From the NCBI RefSeq assembly GCF_026967795.1, contig NZ_JAPVBH010000002.1:1-64000 (forward strand): a stretch of DNA of 64,000 bases, read 5' to 3'. A program made the translations under genes and the position numbers. Shown here one piece after another: positions 18,056 through 27,564 of this stretch (positions are counted from its first letter, which is position 1; the number at the start of each line of letters is the position of its first letter). Source of the DNA: Modestobacter sp. VKM Ac-2986. GTDB lineage: Bacteria > Actinomycetota > Actinomycetes > Mycobacteriales > Geodermatophilaceae. The notes beneath the pieces were generated by a model. It saw only the letters and a list, made by a program, of their open reading frames with translations, had not been told where the DNA came from and did not search any database.

Positions 18056-18856
18056 TCAGCCGATCGGGTCGGTGTCCCCGTAGGGGCGCAGCCGCAGCTG
18101 ACGGGCCGGGCCGGCCGGGGTCGTGCGGCGCAGCGTGTCCAGGTCGTCGGCCCCGGCGCGCAGGAAGCGGCCCGACCACTGGTCCAGCTCACCGGCGGCG
18201 ATGGCCACGGCCAGGGCGACGACGTCCTCGGGCCGGGTCCACTCCGTGCGCCCGGCGTGCACCGGCATCGCCCGGGTCATCGCGGTGTCGATGACGCCCG
18301 GGGCCAGGTCGAAGGCCCGCACGCCGTGCGCGGCGCCGGCGGAGTCGATGCCCTCGGTGACCCGCATCTGGGCGCTCTTGCCGGCCGAGTAGGCGCTGTA
18401 GACGTCACTCCCCCGCGTGCCCAGGCCGCTGCCCAGCCCGATCACCCGGCCACCACCGGCGGCGACCATCCCGGGCACCACGGCGTGCGCCATCAGGAAC
18501 GGCCCCCGGACCTGGCTCTCCACCACCGCCCACCACTGCTCGGGGTCGGCCTCCCACAGCGGGACCTCGGCGGCGTCGATCAGCCCGGCGTTGTTGACCA
18601 GCAGGGTGACCGGTCCGAGCTCGGCGACCACCTGGTCCACGGCGGCCCGGACGGCGTCGGGGTCGGTGACGTCGGCGGCCACGGCCAGGGTGCGGGCCCC
18701 GGTCGCCCCGGCGACGTCGTCCATCGTCGCGACCAGCCGGTCTCCGGAGCGGGCCAACCCGGCCACGGCCGCGCCGCGCTCGGCCAGCCCGTGCGCCAGG
18801 TACCGGCCGATGCCGGCCGAGGCGCCGGTGACCAGCGCGACCGTCCCGCTGAGCAC
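18056..18856 (-). CDS. Short-chain dehydrogenase/reductase
   Basis: A classical SDR with cofactor loop TGASAGIG, NNAG, and a catalytic set of Ser in GLGSGLG and YSAYSAGKS supplying Tyr-X3-Lys. The GTG at 18856 gives 266 residues starting directly at the Rossmann strand. An upstream GTG at 18922 would add 22 residues, but those would be encoded by a dispersed repeat/hairpin, so I prefer the shorter form. The substrate is unknown. It lies directly downstream of pheT on the same strand. Confidence 0.85.
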   Translation of the reverse strand: MLSGTVALVTGASAGIGRYLAHGLAERGAAVAGLARSGDRLVATMDDVAGATGARTLAVAADVTDPDAVRAAVDQVVAELGPVTLLVNNAGLIDAAEVPLWEADPEQWWAVVESQVRGPFLMAHAVVPGMVAAGGGRVIGLGSGLGTRGSDVYSAYSAGKSAQMRVTEGIDSAGAAHGVRAFDLAPGVIDTAMTRAMPVHAGRTEWTRPEDVVALAVAIAAGELDQWSGRFLRAGADDLDTLRRTTPAGPARQLRLRPYGDTDPIG

Positions 18857-18918
18857 GGCCCCGTCCCGAGGCTCGCCGTGAGCTTGCGAGTGGTGAGGAG
18901 GACGGCGTCCTTCGTCAG
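18856..18918. repeat. Dispersed hairpin repeat, copy C (after pheT)
   Basis: This 63-bp element belongs to the family also found at 38186-38250 and 48788-48846. It begins CGGCCCCG, has a central GAGCTTGCGAGTGG and ends GTCCTTCGTCAG. Here the stem pairs CCGTCC with GGACGG, where the other copies pair CCCCGCTGC with GCAGCGGGG. That compensatory change argues for a selected RNA structure. It abuts the pheT stop and probably ends the pheST transcript. Confidence 0.65.
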
Positions 18919-21377
18919 ACACGGAGCGTCGCCCCCGTGGCCGAGGCCGCGGCGGCGACCGCGGCCTCGAAGGCCGCCCGGGCCTCCTCGGTGGTCAGCG
19001 TGCGGTCGGCCGCGCGGAAGGTGAACGCGTAGGCCAGCGACCGGCTGCCGGCCGGCACGGGGCTGCCGGTGTAGACGTCGAAGAGCCGCACGCCCTCCAG
19101 CAGCTCCCCCGCCCCGGTGGCCAGCGCGTCGCGCACCAGGGCCTCCGGGTGGTCGTCCGCGACGACGAGGGCGGCGTCCATGTGCACCGGCGGGAACGTG
19201 GAGATCTGCGGGCCGACCGGCACGCCACCGAGCGGCAGCGCGTCGAGGTCCAGCTCCATGGCGCACGTGCGCGCGGGCAGCTCCAGCACTGCGCACACCC
19301 GCGGGTGCAGCTCGCCGGCGTGGCCGACGACCTGCTCGCCCACCAGCAGCTCGGCGCAGCGGCCGGGGTGCCAGGGAGCCAGCTCGCCGGCGCGCACGGT
19401 CAGCTCGACACCGGCGGCCTCGGCCACCACCCGCGCGGCCTGCACGGCGTCGGCCCAGTCGGCCGGACGGCCCGGACCCCACCAGCCGCGCGGCTCGCGC
19501 TGCCCGGTGAGCACCACGCCCACGTGCCAGGGCTGCACCGGCACCGCGCCCAGCAGCGCGGCGAGCGTCGCGTCGTCCGGGCGGGCGTCGACGCCGGGCA
19601 CCGGCGCGGTGCCGGTCAGGCCGCCGGGGAAGACCGCGCCGTGCTCGAACAGCGCCACGTCGCGCTGGCCGCGGGCCAGGTTGCGGGCCAGGGAGCCCAG
19701 CAGCCCGGGCAGCAGCGTCGTCCGCAGCGCCGGCGCCTCCTCCGACAGCGGGTTGCGCAGCGTGATCAGCGTGCGCCGCTCGTCGTCGGCCGGGATGCCC
19801 AGGTGGTCGAGCACGGTCGTGCCGAGGAACGGGTAGGACGGCGCCTCGACGTAGCCGGCCTCGGCCAGGGCGCGGCCGATGCTGCGCCGGCGGCGCTGGC
19901 GCTCGGTCAGCCCGCGGCCGGGGGGCGCGCTGGGCAGCACCGAGGGGATCTCGTCCAGGCCGACGGACCGCACGACCTCCTCGACCAGGTCGGCCGGGTC
20001 GGTGAGGTCACCGCGCCAGGACGGCGGGGTCACCTGCAGCCGCTCGCCGTCGGCGTCGACGGTGGCGCCCACGGCCCGCAGGACGTCGACGACCTGGGAG
20101 ACCGGGTAGTCGACGCCGGCGATGCGCCCGGGCAGGGCGGCGTCCAGGGCGATGACCGGGCGCGGGCCTCGGACGTCGAGGTCGACCGGCGCACCGACGA
20201 CGCGGGCACCGCCGTGCTCGGCCAGCAGCGCGGCGGCGCGGGCCAGGGCGACCACGGTGACCTCGGGGTCGGTGCCGCGCTCGAAGCGCTTGGCCGCCTC
20301 GCTGGGCAGCTTGTGCCGACGGACGCCGCGGGAGATGCCGGTGGGCGCCCAGTGCGCGGCTTCGAGCAGCACGTTCGTCGTGCCGTCGCCGATCTCCGTC
20401 GACTCCCCGCCCATCACCCCGGCCAGCCCGATCGGGCCCGACCCGTCGGCGATCAGCAGGTCGTCCTCGGTCAGCGTGCGGGCGACGCCGTCCAGGGTGG
20501 TCAGCCGCTCGCCGGCGCGGGCCAGCCGCACCTCGACCGGACCGGTGAGGCGGTCGCGGTCGAAGGCGTGCATCGGCTGCCCGAGCTCGAGCATCACGAA
20601 GTTGGTGACGTCGACGGCCAGCGAGATGCTGCGGACGCCGCTCTGGGCCAGCCGGCGGCGGATCGCCCACGGGCTCGGCGCGGCCGGGTCGAGGCCCTCG
20701 AGGGCGACCATGGAGAAGCGGTCGCAGCGCTCGGGGTCGGCCACGGTGACCTGCCAGGCCGGCTCGCCCGACCACGCCGGCGGGGTGAGCGCCGCCGGGT
20801 CGCGCCAGTCGACGGCCAGCGCGGCGGCCAGGTCGCGGGCGATGCCGCGCAGGCTCATCGCGTAGCCGCGGTCGGGGGTGACCTCGAGGTCGAACACGAC
20901 GTCGTCCAGGCCGAGGACGCCGGCGGCCGACGTCCCGGGGGTGAACCCGTCCTGGCCGAGCACCAGGATCCCGGCGTGGTCCTCGCCGATGCCGAGCTCC
21001 CGGACCGAGCAGATCATCCCGTCGGAGACGTGGTCGTAGGTCGTGCGGGCGGCGATGGCGAAGTCGCCGGGCAGCACCGCACCCGGGAGCGCGGCGACCA
21101 CGAGGTCGCCGACGGCGAAGTTGCGGGCACCGCAGACGATGCCGCGCGGTGCGTCCTCGCCGACGTCGACCTGGCAGTAGCGGATCGGCTTCTTGAAGCC
21201 GGTGAGCTCCTCGATCTCCAGCACCCGGCCGACCACCAGCGGACCGGTGGTGACCGGCGGGCGGACGACGTCGTCGACCTCCAGGCCGAGCCGGATGAAG
21301 GCGGCGTCCAGCTCCTCGACCGTGATCCCGGCCGGGAGGTCGACCATCTCGGACAGCCAGCTGACGGGGACCTTCAC
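18915..21377 (-). CDS. pheT: Phenylalanyl-tRNA synthetase beta subunit
   Basis: PheT pairs with PheS to charge tRNA-Phe. The 820-residue protein has the N-terminal KVPVSWLSEMVDLP start, an EMAP/OB-type tRNA-binding domain (about 40-150), B3/B4 editing-type domain (about 200-390), B5 (about 400-470), the catalytic-like core and a C-terminal ferredoxin-fold anticodon-binding domain ending in RTLTTEEARAAFEAAV. The GTG at 21377 is preceded by GGAG. It lies 70 bases downstream of pheS. Confidence 0.95.
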   Translation of the reverse strand: MKVPVSWLSEMVDLPAGITVEELDAAFIRLGLEVDDVVRPPVTTGPLVVGRVLEIEELTGFKKPIRYCQVDVGEDAPRGIVCGARNFAVGDLVVAALPGAVLPGDFAIAARTTYDHVSDGMICSVRELGIGEDHAGILVLGQDGFTPGTSAAGVLGLDDVVFDLEVTPDRGYAMSLRGIARDLAAALAVDWRDPAALTPPAWSGEPAWQVTVADPERCDRFSMVALEGLDPAAPSPWAIRRRLAQSGVRSISLAVDVTNFVMLELGQPMHAFDRDRLTGPVEVRLARAGERLTTLDGVARTLTEDDLLIADGSGPIGLAGVMGGESTEIGDGTTNVLLEAAHWAPTGISRGVRRHKLPSEAAKRFERGTDPEVTVVALARAAALLAEHGGARVVGAPVDLDVRGPRPVIALDAALPGRIAGVDYPVSQVVDVLRAVGATVDADGERLQVTPPSWRGDLTDPADLVEEVVRSVGLDEIPSVLPSAPPGRGLTERQRRRRSIGRALAEAGYVEAPSYPFLGTTVLDHLGIPADDERRTLITLRNPLSEEAPALRTTLLPGLLGSLARNLARGQRDVALFEHGAVFPGGLTGTAPVPGVDARPDDATLAALLGAVPVQPWHVGVVLTGQREPRGWWGPGRPADWADAVQAARVVAEAAGVELTVRAGELAPWHPGRCAELLVGEQVVGHAGELHPRVCAVLELPARTCAMELDLDALPLGGVPVGPQISTFPPVHMDAALVVADDHPEALVRDALATGAGELLEGVRLFDVYTGSPVPAGSRSLAYAFTFRAADRTLTTEEARAAFEAAVAAAASATGATLRV

Positions 21378-21447
21378 TCGTTCACTCCGTTGCTCCGCAA
21401 CACGTTCGCTCCGCTCCTCGCTCGCTGGCGCTCGCTGCGATGCTCAC
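21378..21447. repeat. GAGCG-rich low-complexity spacer between pheS and pheT
   Basis: The 70-base spacer is an iteration of short purine-rich words on the minus strand (GCAGCGAGCGCCAGCGAGCG, then GAGGAGCGGAGCGAACG, then a small GTTGC-GGA-GCAAC hairpin). It has no coding potential. Similar GAGCG-type tracts are scattered in other high-GC actinobacterial spacers. The function is unknown. Confidence 0.5.
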
Positions 21448-22605
<1,158 letters not shown>

Positions 22606-22697
22606 TCACCGCCCGGCCGCCGGAGCGGGTCATCCCTTGGGGTGGTGGCACCCGCCCGGGCCCCTCGGGTGGGCCGCCCGGGCGCCGATGGGGACCC

Positions 22698-24941
22698 GTG
22701 ACCTCGATCGCCACCCTCACCTCGACGCTCGACGACGTCCTCCGCACCGGCAGCGTCCACAGCGTCTACCAGCCGATCGTCGAGCTCGGCACCGGACGCG
22801 TCGTCGCCTACGAGGCGCTGGCCCGCGGCCCGCAGGGTCCGCTGCACACCCCCGACGCGCTCTTCGCCGCCGCGCGCACCGCCGGCCGGCTGGCCGAGCT
22901 CGACGCCCTGTGCCGCTCCGCGGCCCTGCGCGGCGCCGTGGCCGCCCGGCTCGGCCCGCCGCTGACCGTGTTCGTCAACGTCGAGCCCGAGGTGCTGGAG
23001 TCCGCGCCCCTGGAGGACCTGCTGGCGATCGCCACCACCGCACCCGCCGGGCTGCGGGTGGTCGTGGAGATCACCGAGCGGGCGCTGGCCACCCGGCCGG
23101 CCGACCTGCTGCGCGCCGTCGAGCGGGTCCGCGAGGTCGGCTGGGGCATCGCCCTGGACGACGTGGGCGCGGAGTCCATGTCGCTGGCCTTCATGCCGCT
23201 GCTGCGCCCGGACGTCGTGAAGCTGGACCTGCGCCTGGTGCAGCAGCGCCCCGGCCCGGCGGTCGCCGAGATCATGAACGCCGTCAACGGCTACGCCGAG
23301 CGCACCGGCGCCCTGGTGCTCGCCGAGGGCATCGAGGACGAGGCCCACCTGGCCACCGCCCGCGCCCTGGGCGCCAGCCTCGGGCAGGGCTGGCACTTCG
23401 GCCGGCCCGGCGCGACCGCGGTGACCGACCGCGCCGTCGGCACGCTGCGGCTGCCCACCCCCGCCACGCTGGACGCCGACGTGCACGGCTCGCCCTTCGG
23501 CTGCCTCCCCCCGGGCACGGAGCTGCGGGTCGCCCCCAAGGCGCTGCTGATCGAGCTGAGCAAGCACCTGGAGCGGCAGGCCATGCGGCTGGGTGAGACC
23601 TGCGTCGTGGCCTCGACCTTCCAGGAGGCCCGGCACTTCACGCCGGCCACGAAGCTGCGCTACCGCGACCTCGTCGCCCGCACCGGGTTCGTCTGCGCGC
23701 TGGGCGCCGACCTGCCGGTCGAGCCGGTCCCCGGCCTGCGCGGGGCCCACCTCGACCCCGCCGACCCGGTGCGCGGCGAGTGGGACGTCGTCGTCCTCAG
23801 CCCGCACTTCAGCGCCGCCCTGCTGGCCCGCGACCTCGGCGACGGCGGCCCGGACGCGCAGCGCCGGTACGAGTACGCCCTGACCTACGAGCGGACGACC
23901 GTGGAGCTGGCGGGGATCTCCCTCGTCGCCCGGGTGGCCGCCCAGCCCGCACCGGTCCCCGAGGTCGCGGTGCCCCCGGTGCAGCTGCCGCTGGCGCAGT
24001 CGTCGCTGGTCGGGCCCACTCCCGAGGAGCCGCTGCTGTTGCGCGCGCTGGCCGCGACGACCAGCGGCGTGACGATCAGCGACATGACCGCCCCCGACCA
24101 GCCGCTCATCTACGTCAACAGCGCCTTCGAGCAGCTGGCCGGGCTGTCGGCCGCCCAGGTGCTGGGCCGCAACTGCCGCTTCCTGCAGGGTGCGGACACC
24201 GACCCGGCGATGGTCAGCCGGATGCGCTCGGCGATCAACGCCGGCCAGGAGTTCCGCGCCACCGTGCTCAACCACCGGGGCCCGCAGCGCGAGCCCTGGT
24301 GGAACGAGATCCACCTGGCGCCGGTCACCGACGCCCGCGGGGTCGTCGTCCAGTACATCGGCGTCCAGACCGACGTGACCACCCGGGTCACCGCCGAGCG
24401 CGAGCTGCTGCAGGAGCGTGACCGCACCCGCCAGCACCTGGCCCGGATCGAGGAACTGGCCTACACCGACCCGCTCACCGGCCTGCCCAACCGCCGGCGG
24501 CTCGAGGAGCGGATGGAGACCGCGCTGTGGCAGGCGCGCCTGGACGGCGGCGCGGTGGCCCTGCTGTTCCTGGACCTCGACGGCTTCAAGGCCGTCAACG
24601 ACGCGCACGGGCACGCCGCCGGTGACGAGCTGCTGCAGACCGTGGCCGACCGGCTGCGCGGCCGGCTGCGCCGCGGCGACCTGCTGGCCCGGCTCGGCGG
24701 CGACGAGTTCCTCGTCGGCCTGCTGGGCCTGGACCGCACCAGCGCCCTGGCCGAGGCCGAGCGGGTCGCCGGGGACCTGCGCGCCGCGATCGAGCAGCCC
24801 GTGCCGCTCGCCGGCACCACGGTCACGGTGCAGGTGAGCATCGGCATCGCCGTGCACCCCGAGGACGGCGACGACTTCGCCCCGCTGCTGCACCGCGCCG
24901 ACGCCCGGATGTACGCCGGCAAGCACCCTGCCGACCGCTGA
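22698..24941 (+). CDS. EAL-DICT-LOV-GGDEF protein, probable blue-light-regulated c-di-GMP enzyme
   Basis: A 747-residue soluble signalling protein. The EAL phosphodiesterase domain covers about 15-235 with E39-A40-L41, VNVEP, EITER, LDDVG, KLDLR and AEGIE; the usual DDFG is DDVG. A DICT-like sensory domain follows at about 273-420. A PAS domain of LOV type lies at about 450-565, with GRNCRFLQG and the photo-adduct Cys at 493, followed by conserved WNE and GVQTDVT positions. The GGDEF cyclase domain (583-745) has an intact GGDEF at 667-671. Both catalytic motifs are intact, so light could shift the balance between cyclic-di-GMP synthesis and breakdown. The start is a GTG after a modest GGGGA. 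Confidence 0.88.
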   Translation: MTSIATLTSTLDDVLRTGSVHSVYQPIVELGTGRVVAYEALARGPQGPLHTPDALFAAARTAGRLAELDALCRSAALRGAVAARLGPPLTVFVNVEPEVLESAPLEDLLAIATTAPAGLRVVVEITERALATRPADLLRAVERVREVGWGIALDDVGAESMSLAFMPLLRPDVVKLDLRLVQQRPGPAVAEIMNAVNGYAERTGALVLAEGIEDEAHLATARALGASLGQGWHFGRPGATAVTDRAVGTLRLPTPATLDADVHGSPFGCLPPGTELRVAPKALLIELSKHLERQAMRLGETCVVASTFQEARHFTPATKLRYRDLVARTGFVCALGADLPVEPVPGLRGAHLDPADPVRGEWDVVVLSPHFSAALLARDLGDGGPDAQRRYEYALTYERTTVELAGISLVARVAAQPAPVPEVAVPPVQLPLAQSSLVGPTPEEPLLLRALAATTSGVTISDMTAPDQPLIYVNSAFEQLAGLSAAQVLGRNCRFLQGADTDPAMVSRMRSAINAGQEFRATVLNHRGPQREPWWNEIHLAPVTDARGVVVQYIGVQTDVTTRVTAERELLQERDRTRQHLARIEELAYTDPLTGLPNRRRLEERMETALWQARLDGGAVALLFLDLDGFKAVNDAHGHAAGDELLQTVADRLRGRLRRGDLLARLGGDEFLVGLLGLDRTSALAEAERVAGDLRAAIEQPVPLAGTTVTVQVSIGIAVHPEDGDDFAPLLHRADARMYAGKHPADR

Positions 24942-24942
24942 G

Positions 24943-24985
24943 GCGGAGTGGGTCCGTACCGGTCACCGGCGCGGATCCACTCCGC
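24943..24985. terminator. Bidirectional terminator hairpin
   Basis: GCGGAGTGGGTCCG (24943-24956) pairs with CGGATCCACTCCGC (24972-24985), 14 bp with one mismatched or wobble position and a 15-base loop. It sits exactly between the stops of the convergent EAL-LOV-GGDEF gene and the rRNA methyltransferase gene. Confidence 0.7.
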
Positions 24986-25780
24986 TCACCCTTGGGCCAG
25001 CTGGGTCGCATAGAGGCAGATGGCGGCGGCGACCGAGAGGTTGAGGCTCTCCGCCCTCCCGCGCATGGGGATGCGCACCCGGGCGTCGGCGGCCGCGGCG
25101 AGCGCCGGGTCCAGGCCACGGGCCTCGTTGCCGAACAGCCACAGCACCGGACCGGCCAGCAGCCCGTCGGCGCCGGCGGCGTCCAGGGCGACCTCTCCCC
25201 CACCGTCGGCGGCCAGCACCGTGACGCCGGCGGCCTGCACCTGGGTGAGCAGCTCGGGCAGCGGCGCGCTGCGCACGACGTCGACGTGGAAGAGGCTGCC
25301 GGCGCTGCTGCGCACGACCTTGCCGTTGTAGGGGTCGGCCGAGCCCGCGCCGAAGACCACCGCGCCGGCGCCGCACGCGTCGGCGGTGCGCAGCACCGTG
25401 CCGGCGTTGCCTGGGTCGTTGAGCTCGGCCAGCGCCACGGCCAGCCGCGGCGGGTCGGTCACCAGCCGCTGCGCCGGGACGTCGCGCAGCGCGCAGACCG
25501 CGACCAGGCCCTGCGGGGTGACCGTCTCCGACAGCACGGCCGCGGCCTTGTCGGTGACCAGCCGGACCGGGACGCCCGTCCCGGCCAGCAGGTCGTGGTG
25601 CGCCTGCGCCGCGGCCTCAGTCGCGAAGAGCTCCCGCACGGCGCTGGGCTCGGCGAGGGCCTCGCTGACCGCCTGCCGGCCCTCGGCGAGGAAGGCGCCG
25701 GCGTCGTCCCGGCCGTTGCGGCGGGTGAGCTTGCGCGCGGCGACGATCCGCGCGGAGCGCTCGGTCAACAACTCGGGCAC
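24986..25780 (-). CDS. TrmH/SpoU-family RNA 2'-O-methyltransferase
   Basis: A 264-residue protein of the SPOUT class. It has an N-terminal L30e-like substrate-binding domain (to about 105) and a knotted methyltransferase domain with motif 1 LNDPGNAGTVLRTADA, motif 2 VLWLFGNEARGL and motif 3 IPMRGRAESLNLSVAAAI. The target is probably rRNA, as for TsnR/RlmB relatives. The position just after rplT is conserved in actinobacteria. The GTG start follows GAGGAA. Confidence 0.9.
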   Translation of the reverse strand: MPELLTERSARIVAARKLTRRNGRDDAGAFLAEGRQAVSEALAEPSAVRELFATEAAAQAHHDLLAGTGVPVRLVTDKAAAVLSETVTPQGLVAVCALRDVPAQRLVTDPPRLAVALAELNDPGNAGTVLRTADACGAGAVVFGAGSADPYNGKVVRSSAGSLFHVDVVRSAPLPELLTQVQAAGVTVLAADGGGEVALDAAGADGLLAGPVLWLFGNEARGLDPALAAAADARVRIPMRGRAESLNLSVAAAICLYATQLAQG

Positions 25781-25811
25781 GGGGTTCCTCTCACGGGGTG
25801 GTGCACAGACA

Positions 25812-25860
25812 GCGACGCCGTCGCCAGCAGGTCCGGGGGACCCACCGGCGACGGCGTCGC
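25812..25860 (-). terminator. Terminator hairpin after rplT
   Basis: GCGACGCCGTCGCC (25812-25825) and GGCGACGGCGTCGC (25847-25860) form a perfect 14-bp inverted repeat with a 21-base loop, 17 bases beyond the rplT stop. It probably ends or attenuates the infC-rpmI-rplT transcript ahead of the methyltransferase gene. Confidence 0.65.
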
Positions 25861-25877
25861 GGGTGCTACGGGGTGGT

Positions 25878-26282
25878 TCAGGCAGCGGCGGTGTCGGCCT
25901 GGGCCGCGCCGGTCGCCTGCGGGTTCGCCAGGAGCGCGGCCCGGGCGGAGGCCACCAGCGAGGTGAAGGTGGCGGGCTCGTTCACGGCGAGCTCGGCCAG
26001 CACCTTGCGGTCCAGCTCGATGCCGGCCAGCTTCAGGCCCTGCATGAACCGGTTGTAGGTCATGTCGTTCTGCCGCGCCGCGGCGTTGATGCGGGTGATC
26101 CACAGCTTGCGGAAGTCACCCTTGCGAACCTTGCGGTCGCGGTAGTTGTAGGTCGCGGAGTGGAGGATCTGCTCCTTGGCCTTGCGGTACAGCCGGGACC
26201 GCTGGCCCCGGTAGCCGCTGGCGGCCTCGAGGGTCGTACGACGCTTCTTCTGGGCGTTGACCGCCCGCTTCACGCGTGCCAC
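25878..26282 (-). CDS. rplT: 50S ribosomal protein L20
   Basis: L20 binds 23S rRNA early in large-subunit assembly. The 134-residue protein has the standard [15 protein letters not shown] start, [17 protein letters not shown] and the [18 protein letters not shown] block. A short Ala-rich C-terminal tail extends beyond the usual length of about 118. The GTG start follows AGGAGC. It is in the conserved infC-rpmI-rplT order; L20 autoregulation is known elsewhere, but no specific binding site could be identified here. Confidence 0.97.
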   Translation of the reverse strand: MARVKRAVNAQKKRRTTLEAASGYRGQRSRLYRKAKEQILHSATYNYRDRKVRKGDFRKLWITRINAAARQNDMTYNRFMQGLKLAGIELDRKVLAELAVNEPATFTSLVASARAALLANPQATGAAQADTAAA

Positions 26283-26322
26283 GTGGAAGCTCCTGTCTGC
26301 TCGTTACGGATAGGGGGCGGGA

Positions 26323-26517
26323 TCAGATGCCGAGGAGCTTCTTCATCCGGCTGGTGTCAGCCGGGCTCAGCTCTGCCGTGCCGGAGATCCGCCGCTTCCG
26401 GGAGCCCGACTTGTGCTCGAACTTGTGCTGGTTGTTCGTGTGCTCGGCCACCAGCTTCCCGGTGCCCGTGACGCGGATCCGCTTGGCGGCGCCCTTGTGG
26501 GTCTTGTTCTTCGGCAT
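26323..26517 (-). CDS. rpmI: 50S ribosomal protein L35
   Basis: A 64-residue highly basic protein with the L35 signature MPKNKTHKGAAKRIRVTGTG and C-terminal SRMKKLLG. It lies between infC and rplT with 40 bases to rplT. Size and order are standard. Confidence 0.97.
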   Translation of the reverse strand: MPKNKTHKGAAKRIRVTGTGKLVAEHTNNQHKFEHKSGSRKRRISGTAELSPADTSRMKKLLGI

Positions 26518-26541
26518 GTCCTCGTCCTGTTCGTGGATGTC

Positions 26542-26573
26542 CGCGCCGGGGAGCAGCTGGGCTCCCCGGCGCG
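26542..26573. promoter_or_regulatory. Intergenic hairpin between infC and rpmI
   Basis: CGCGCCGGGGAGC (26542-26554) pairs perfectly with GCTCCCCGGCGCG (26561-26573), a 13-bp stem with a six-base loop AGCTGG. On the minus strand it follows infC and precedes rpmI, with no T-run behind it. It could be a partial terminator or an RNA processing/stability element that sets the ratio of IF-3 to L35/L20. Confidence 0.55.
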
Positions 26574-26616
26574 GGCGGTCTGGTGCGGTGGTGCAGGTGC
26601 GGTGTGCAGGGCCGGC

Positions 26617-27219
26617 TTACGCCGGGGGCGCCTGCTCGGCCGGGGCCTGCTCCTCCGCGGCTGCGTGCTTCTCCGCCTTCGCGGTGCGCCGGACGGCGTC
26701 GGAGGCCGCCTGGTTCCGGTGCGGAGCGATCACCATGACCATGTTGCGGCCGTCCTGCTTGGGGTTCGACTCCACGATCCCCAGCTCGGACACGTCCCCG
26801 GCCAGTCGCTGCAGCAGCTTGTAGCCCATCTCGGGGCGGGACTGCTCGCGACCGCGGAACATCACGGTGATCTTGACCTTGTCGCCGCCCTTGAGGAAGC
26901 GCTCGACGTGGCCCTTCTTGGTCTCGTAGTCGTGCGGGTCGATCTTGAGGCGCAGCCGCATCTCCTTGATGACGGTGAGCGCCTGGTTCCGCCGGGCCTC
27001 GCGGGCCTTCTGCGCGGCTTCGTACTTGAACTTCCCGTAGTCCATGAGCTTGGCGACGGGCGGGCGGGCCATGGGCGCGACCTCGACCAGGTCGAGCTCA
27101 CTGTCCTGCGCCAGCCGCAGCGCCTCGCCGATCGACACGATGCCGACCTGCTCGCCCTCGGGTCCGACGAGGCGGACCTCGGGGACGCGGATACGGTCGT
27201 TGATACGGGGCTCGGTGAT
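26617..27219 (-). CDS. infC: Translation initiation factor IF-3 with probable AUC start
   Basis: IF-3 binds the 30S subunit and rejects wrong starts. The protein reads [20 protein letters not shown] at its N-terminus, then [13 protein letters not shown], and a C-terminal domain with [19 protein letters not shown]. The natural N-terminus falls on an ATC codon at 27219-27217, five bases after AGGAG (200 residues). The only in-frame standard start, a GTG at 27267, lacks a ribosome binding site and would add 16 unrelated residues. Non-canonical starts are the basis of IF-3 autoregulation in E. coli (AUU). An Ala/Lys/Glu-rich tail extends the C-terminus. Confidence 0.93.
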   Translation of the reverse strand: MTEPRINDRIRVPEVRLVGPEGEQVGIVSIGEALRLAQDSELDLVEVAPMARPPVAKLMDYGKFKYEAAQKAREARRNQALTVIKEMRLRLKIDPHDYETKKGHVERFLKGGDKVKITVMFRGREQSRPEMGYKLLQRLAGDVSELGIVESNPKQDGRNMVMVIAPHRNQAASDAVRRTAKAEKHAAAEEQAPAEQAPPA

Positions 27220-27278
27220 GGCCTCTCCTCTGCTGCTGCGGGGAGGAGCCGCACCCGTCCCGGGCACCGACGACAGAA

Positions 27279-27307
27279 GGCCCCGTGAGCTGATCGCTCA
27301 CAGGGCC
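27279..27307 (-). promoter_or_regulatory. Attenuator-like hairpin in the infC leader
   Basis: On the minus strand GGCCCTGTGAGC, loop GATCA, GCTCACGGGGCC forms a 12-bp stem with one wobble, followed by TTCTGTCGTC. It ends 60 bases before the infC start, in a leader of roughly 280 nt. Position and shape suggest transcription attenuation of the infC operon. The T-run is weak. Apart from this hairpin and the promoter, I see no gene in 27220-27564. Confidence 0.5.
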
Positions 27308-27505
27308 CACTCGCCGACTGCTGCAGCCGCGCCCTCGACGAGGGTGCGGTTCCAGCGACGACCGGACAGGCCGGTCGTCTTCCGGGGACCTGGACGCCTG
27401 TGACAGCGCCAGGTGGGAGCGGGCTCCTCTTTGGTCGGTGGTCGGATCTCGCGATCCCACCACCGGTGGTTCTCACGCCTCGATGGTGCAGGAGGAGGCG
27501 CTTGC

Positions 27506-27535
27506 ACTGTACAGCGCCGGGGTCCGGTCCGTCAT
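27506..27535 (-). promoter_or_regulatory. Candidate infC promoter
   Basis: On the minus strand ATGACG (27535-27530) is followed after 18 bases by TACAGT (27511-27506). It is the best sigma-70-like pair found between the PH-domain gene and infC. If used, the infC mRNA carries a leader of about 280 nt. Confidence 0.4.
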
Positions 27536-27564
27536 TCCCGGGGTGCGCTCCCCCGCGCAGTGCC

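Noticed and set aside
18857-18922. 22-residue N-terminal extension of the SDR starting at GTG 18922
   Set aside because: It would be translated from the dispersed hairpin repeat. The SDR fold begins right after the GTG at 18856.
27298-27507. 69-codon open frame in the infC leader as a gene
   Set aside because: Its GTG overlaps the candidate -10 box and codons such as CAA, CCT, CCA, AAA and CGA are unlike neighbouring genes. I keep it only as a possible leader-peptide idea in the findings.
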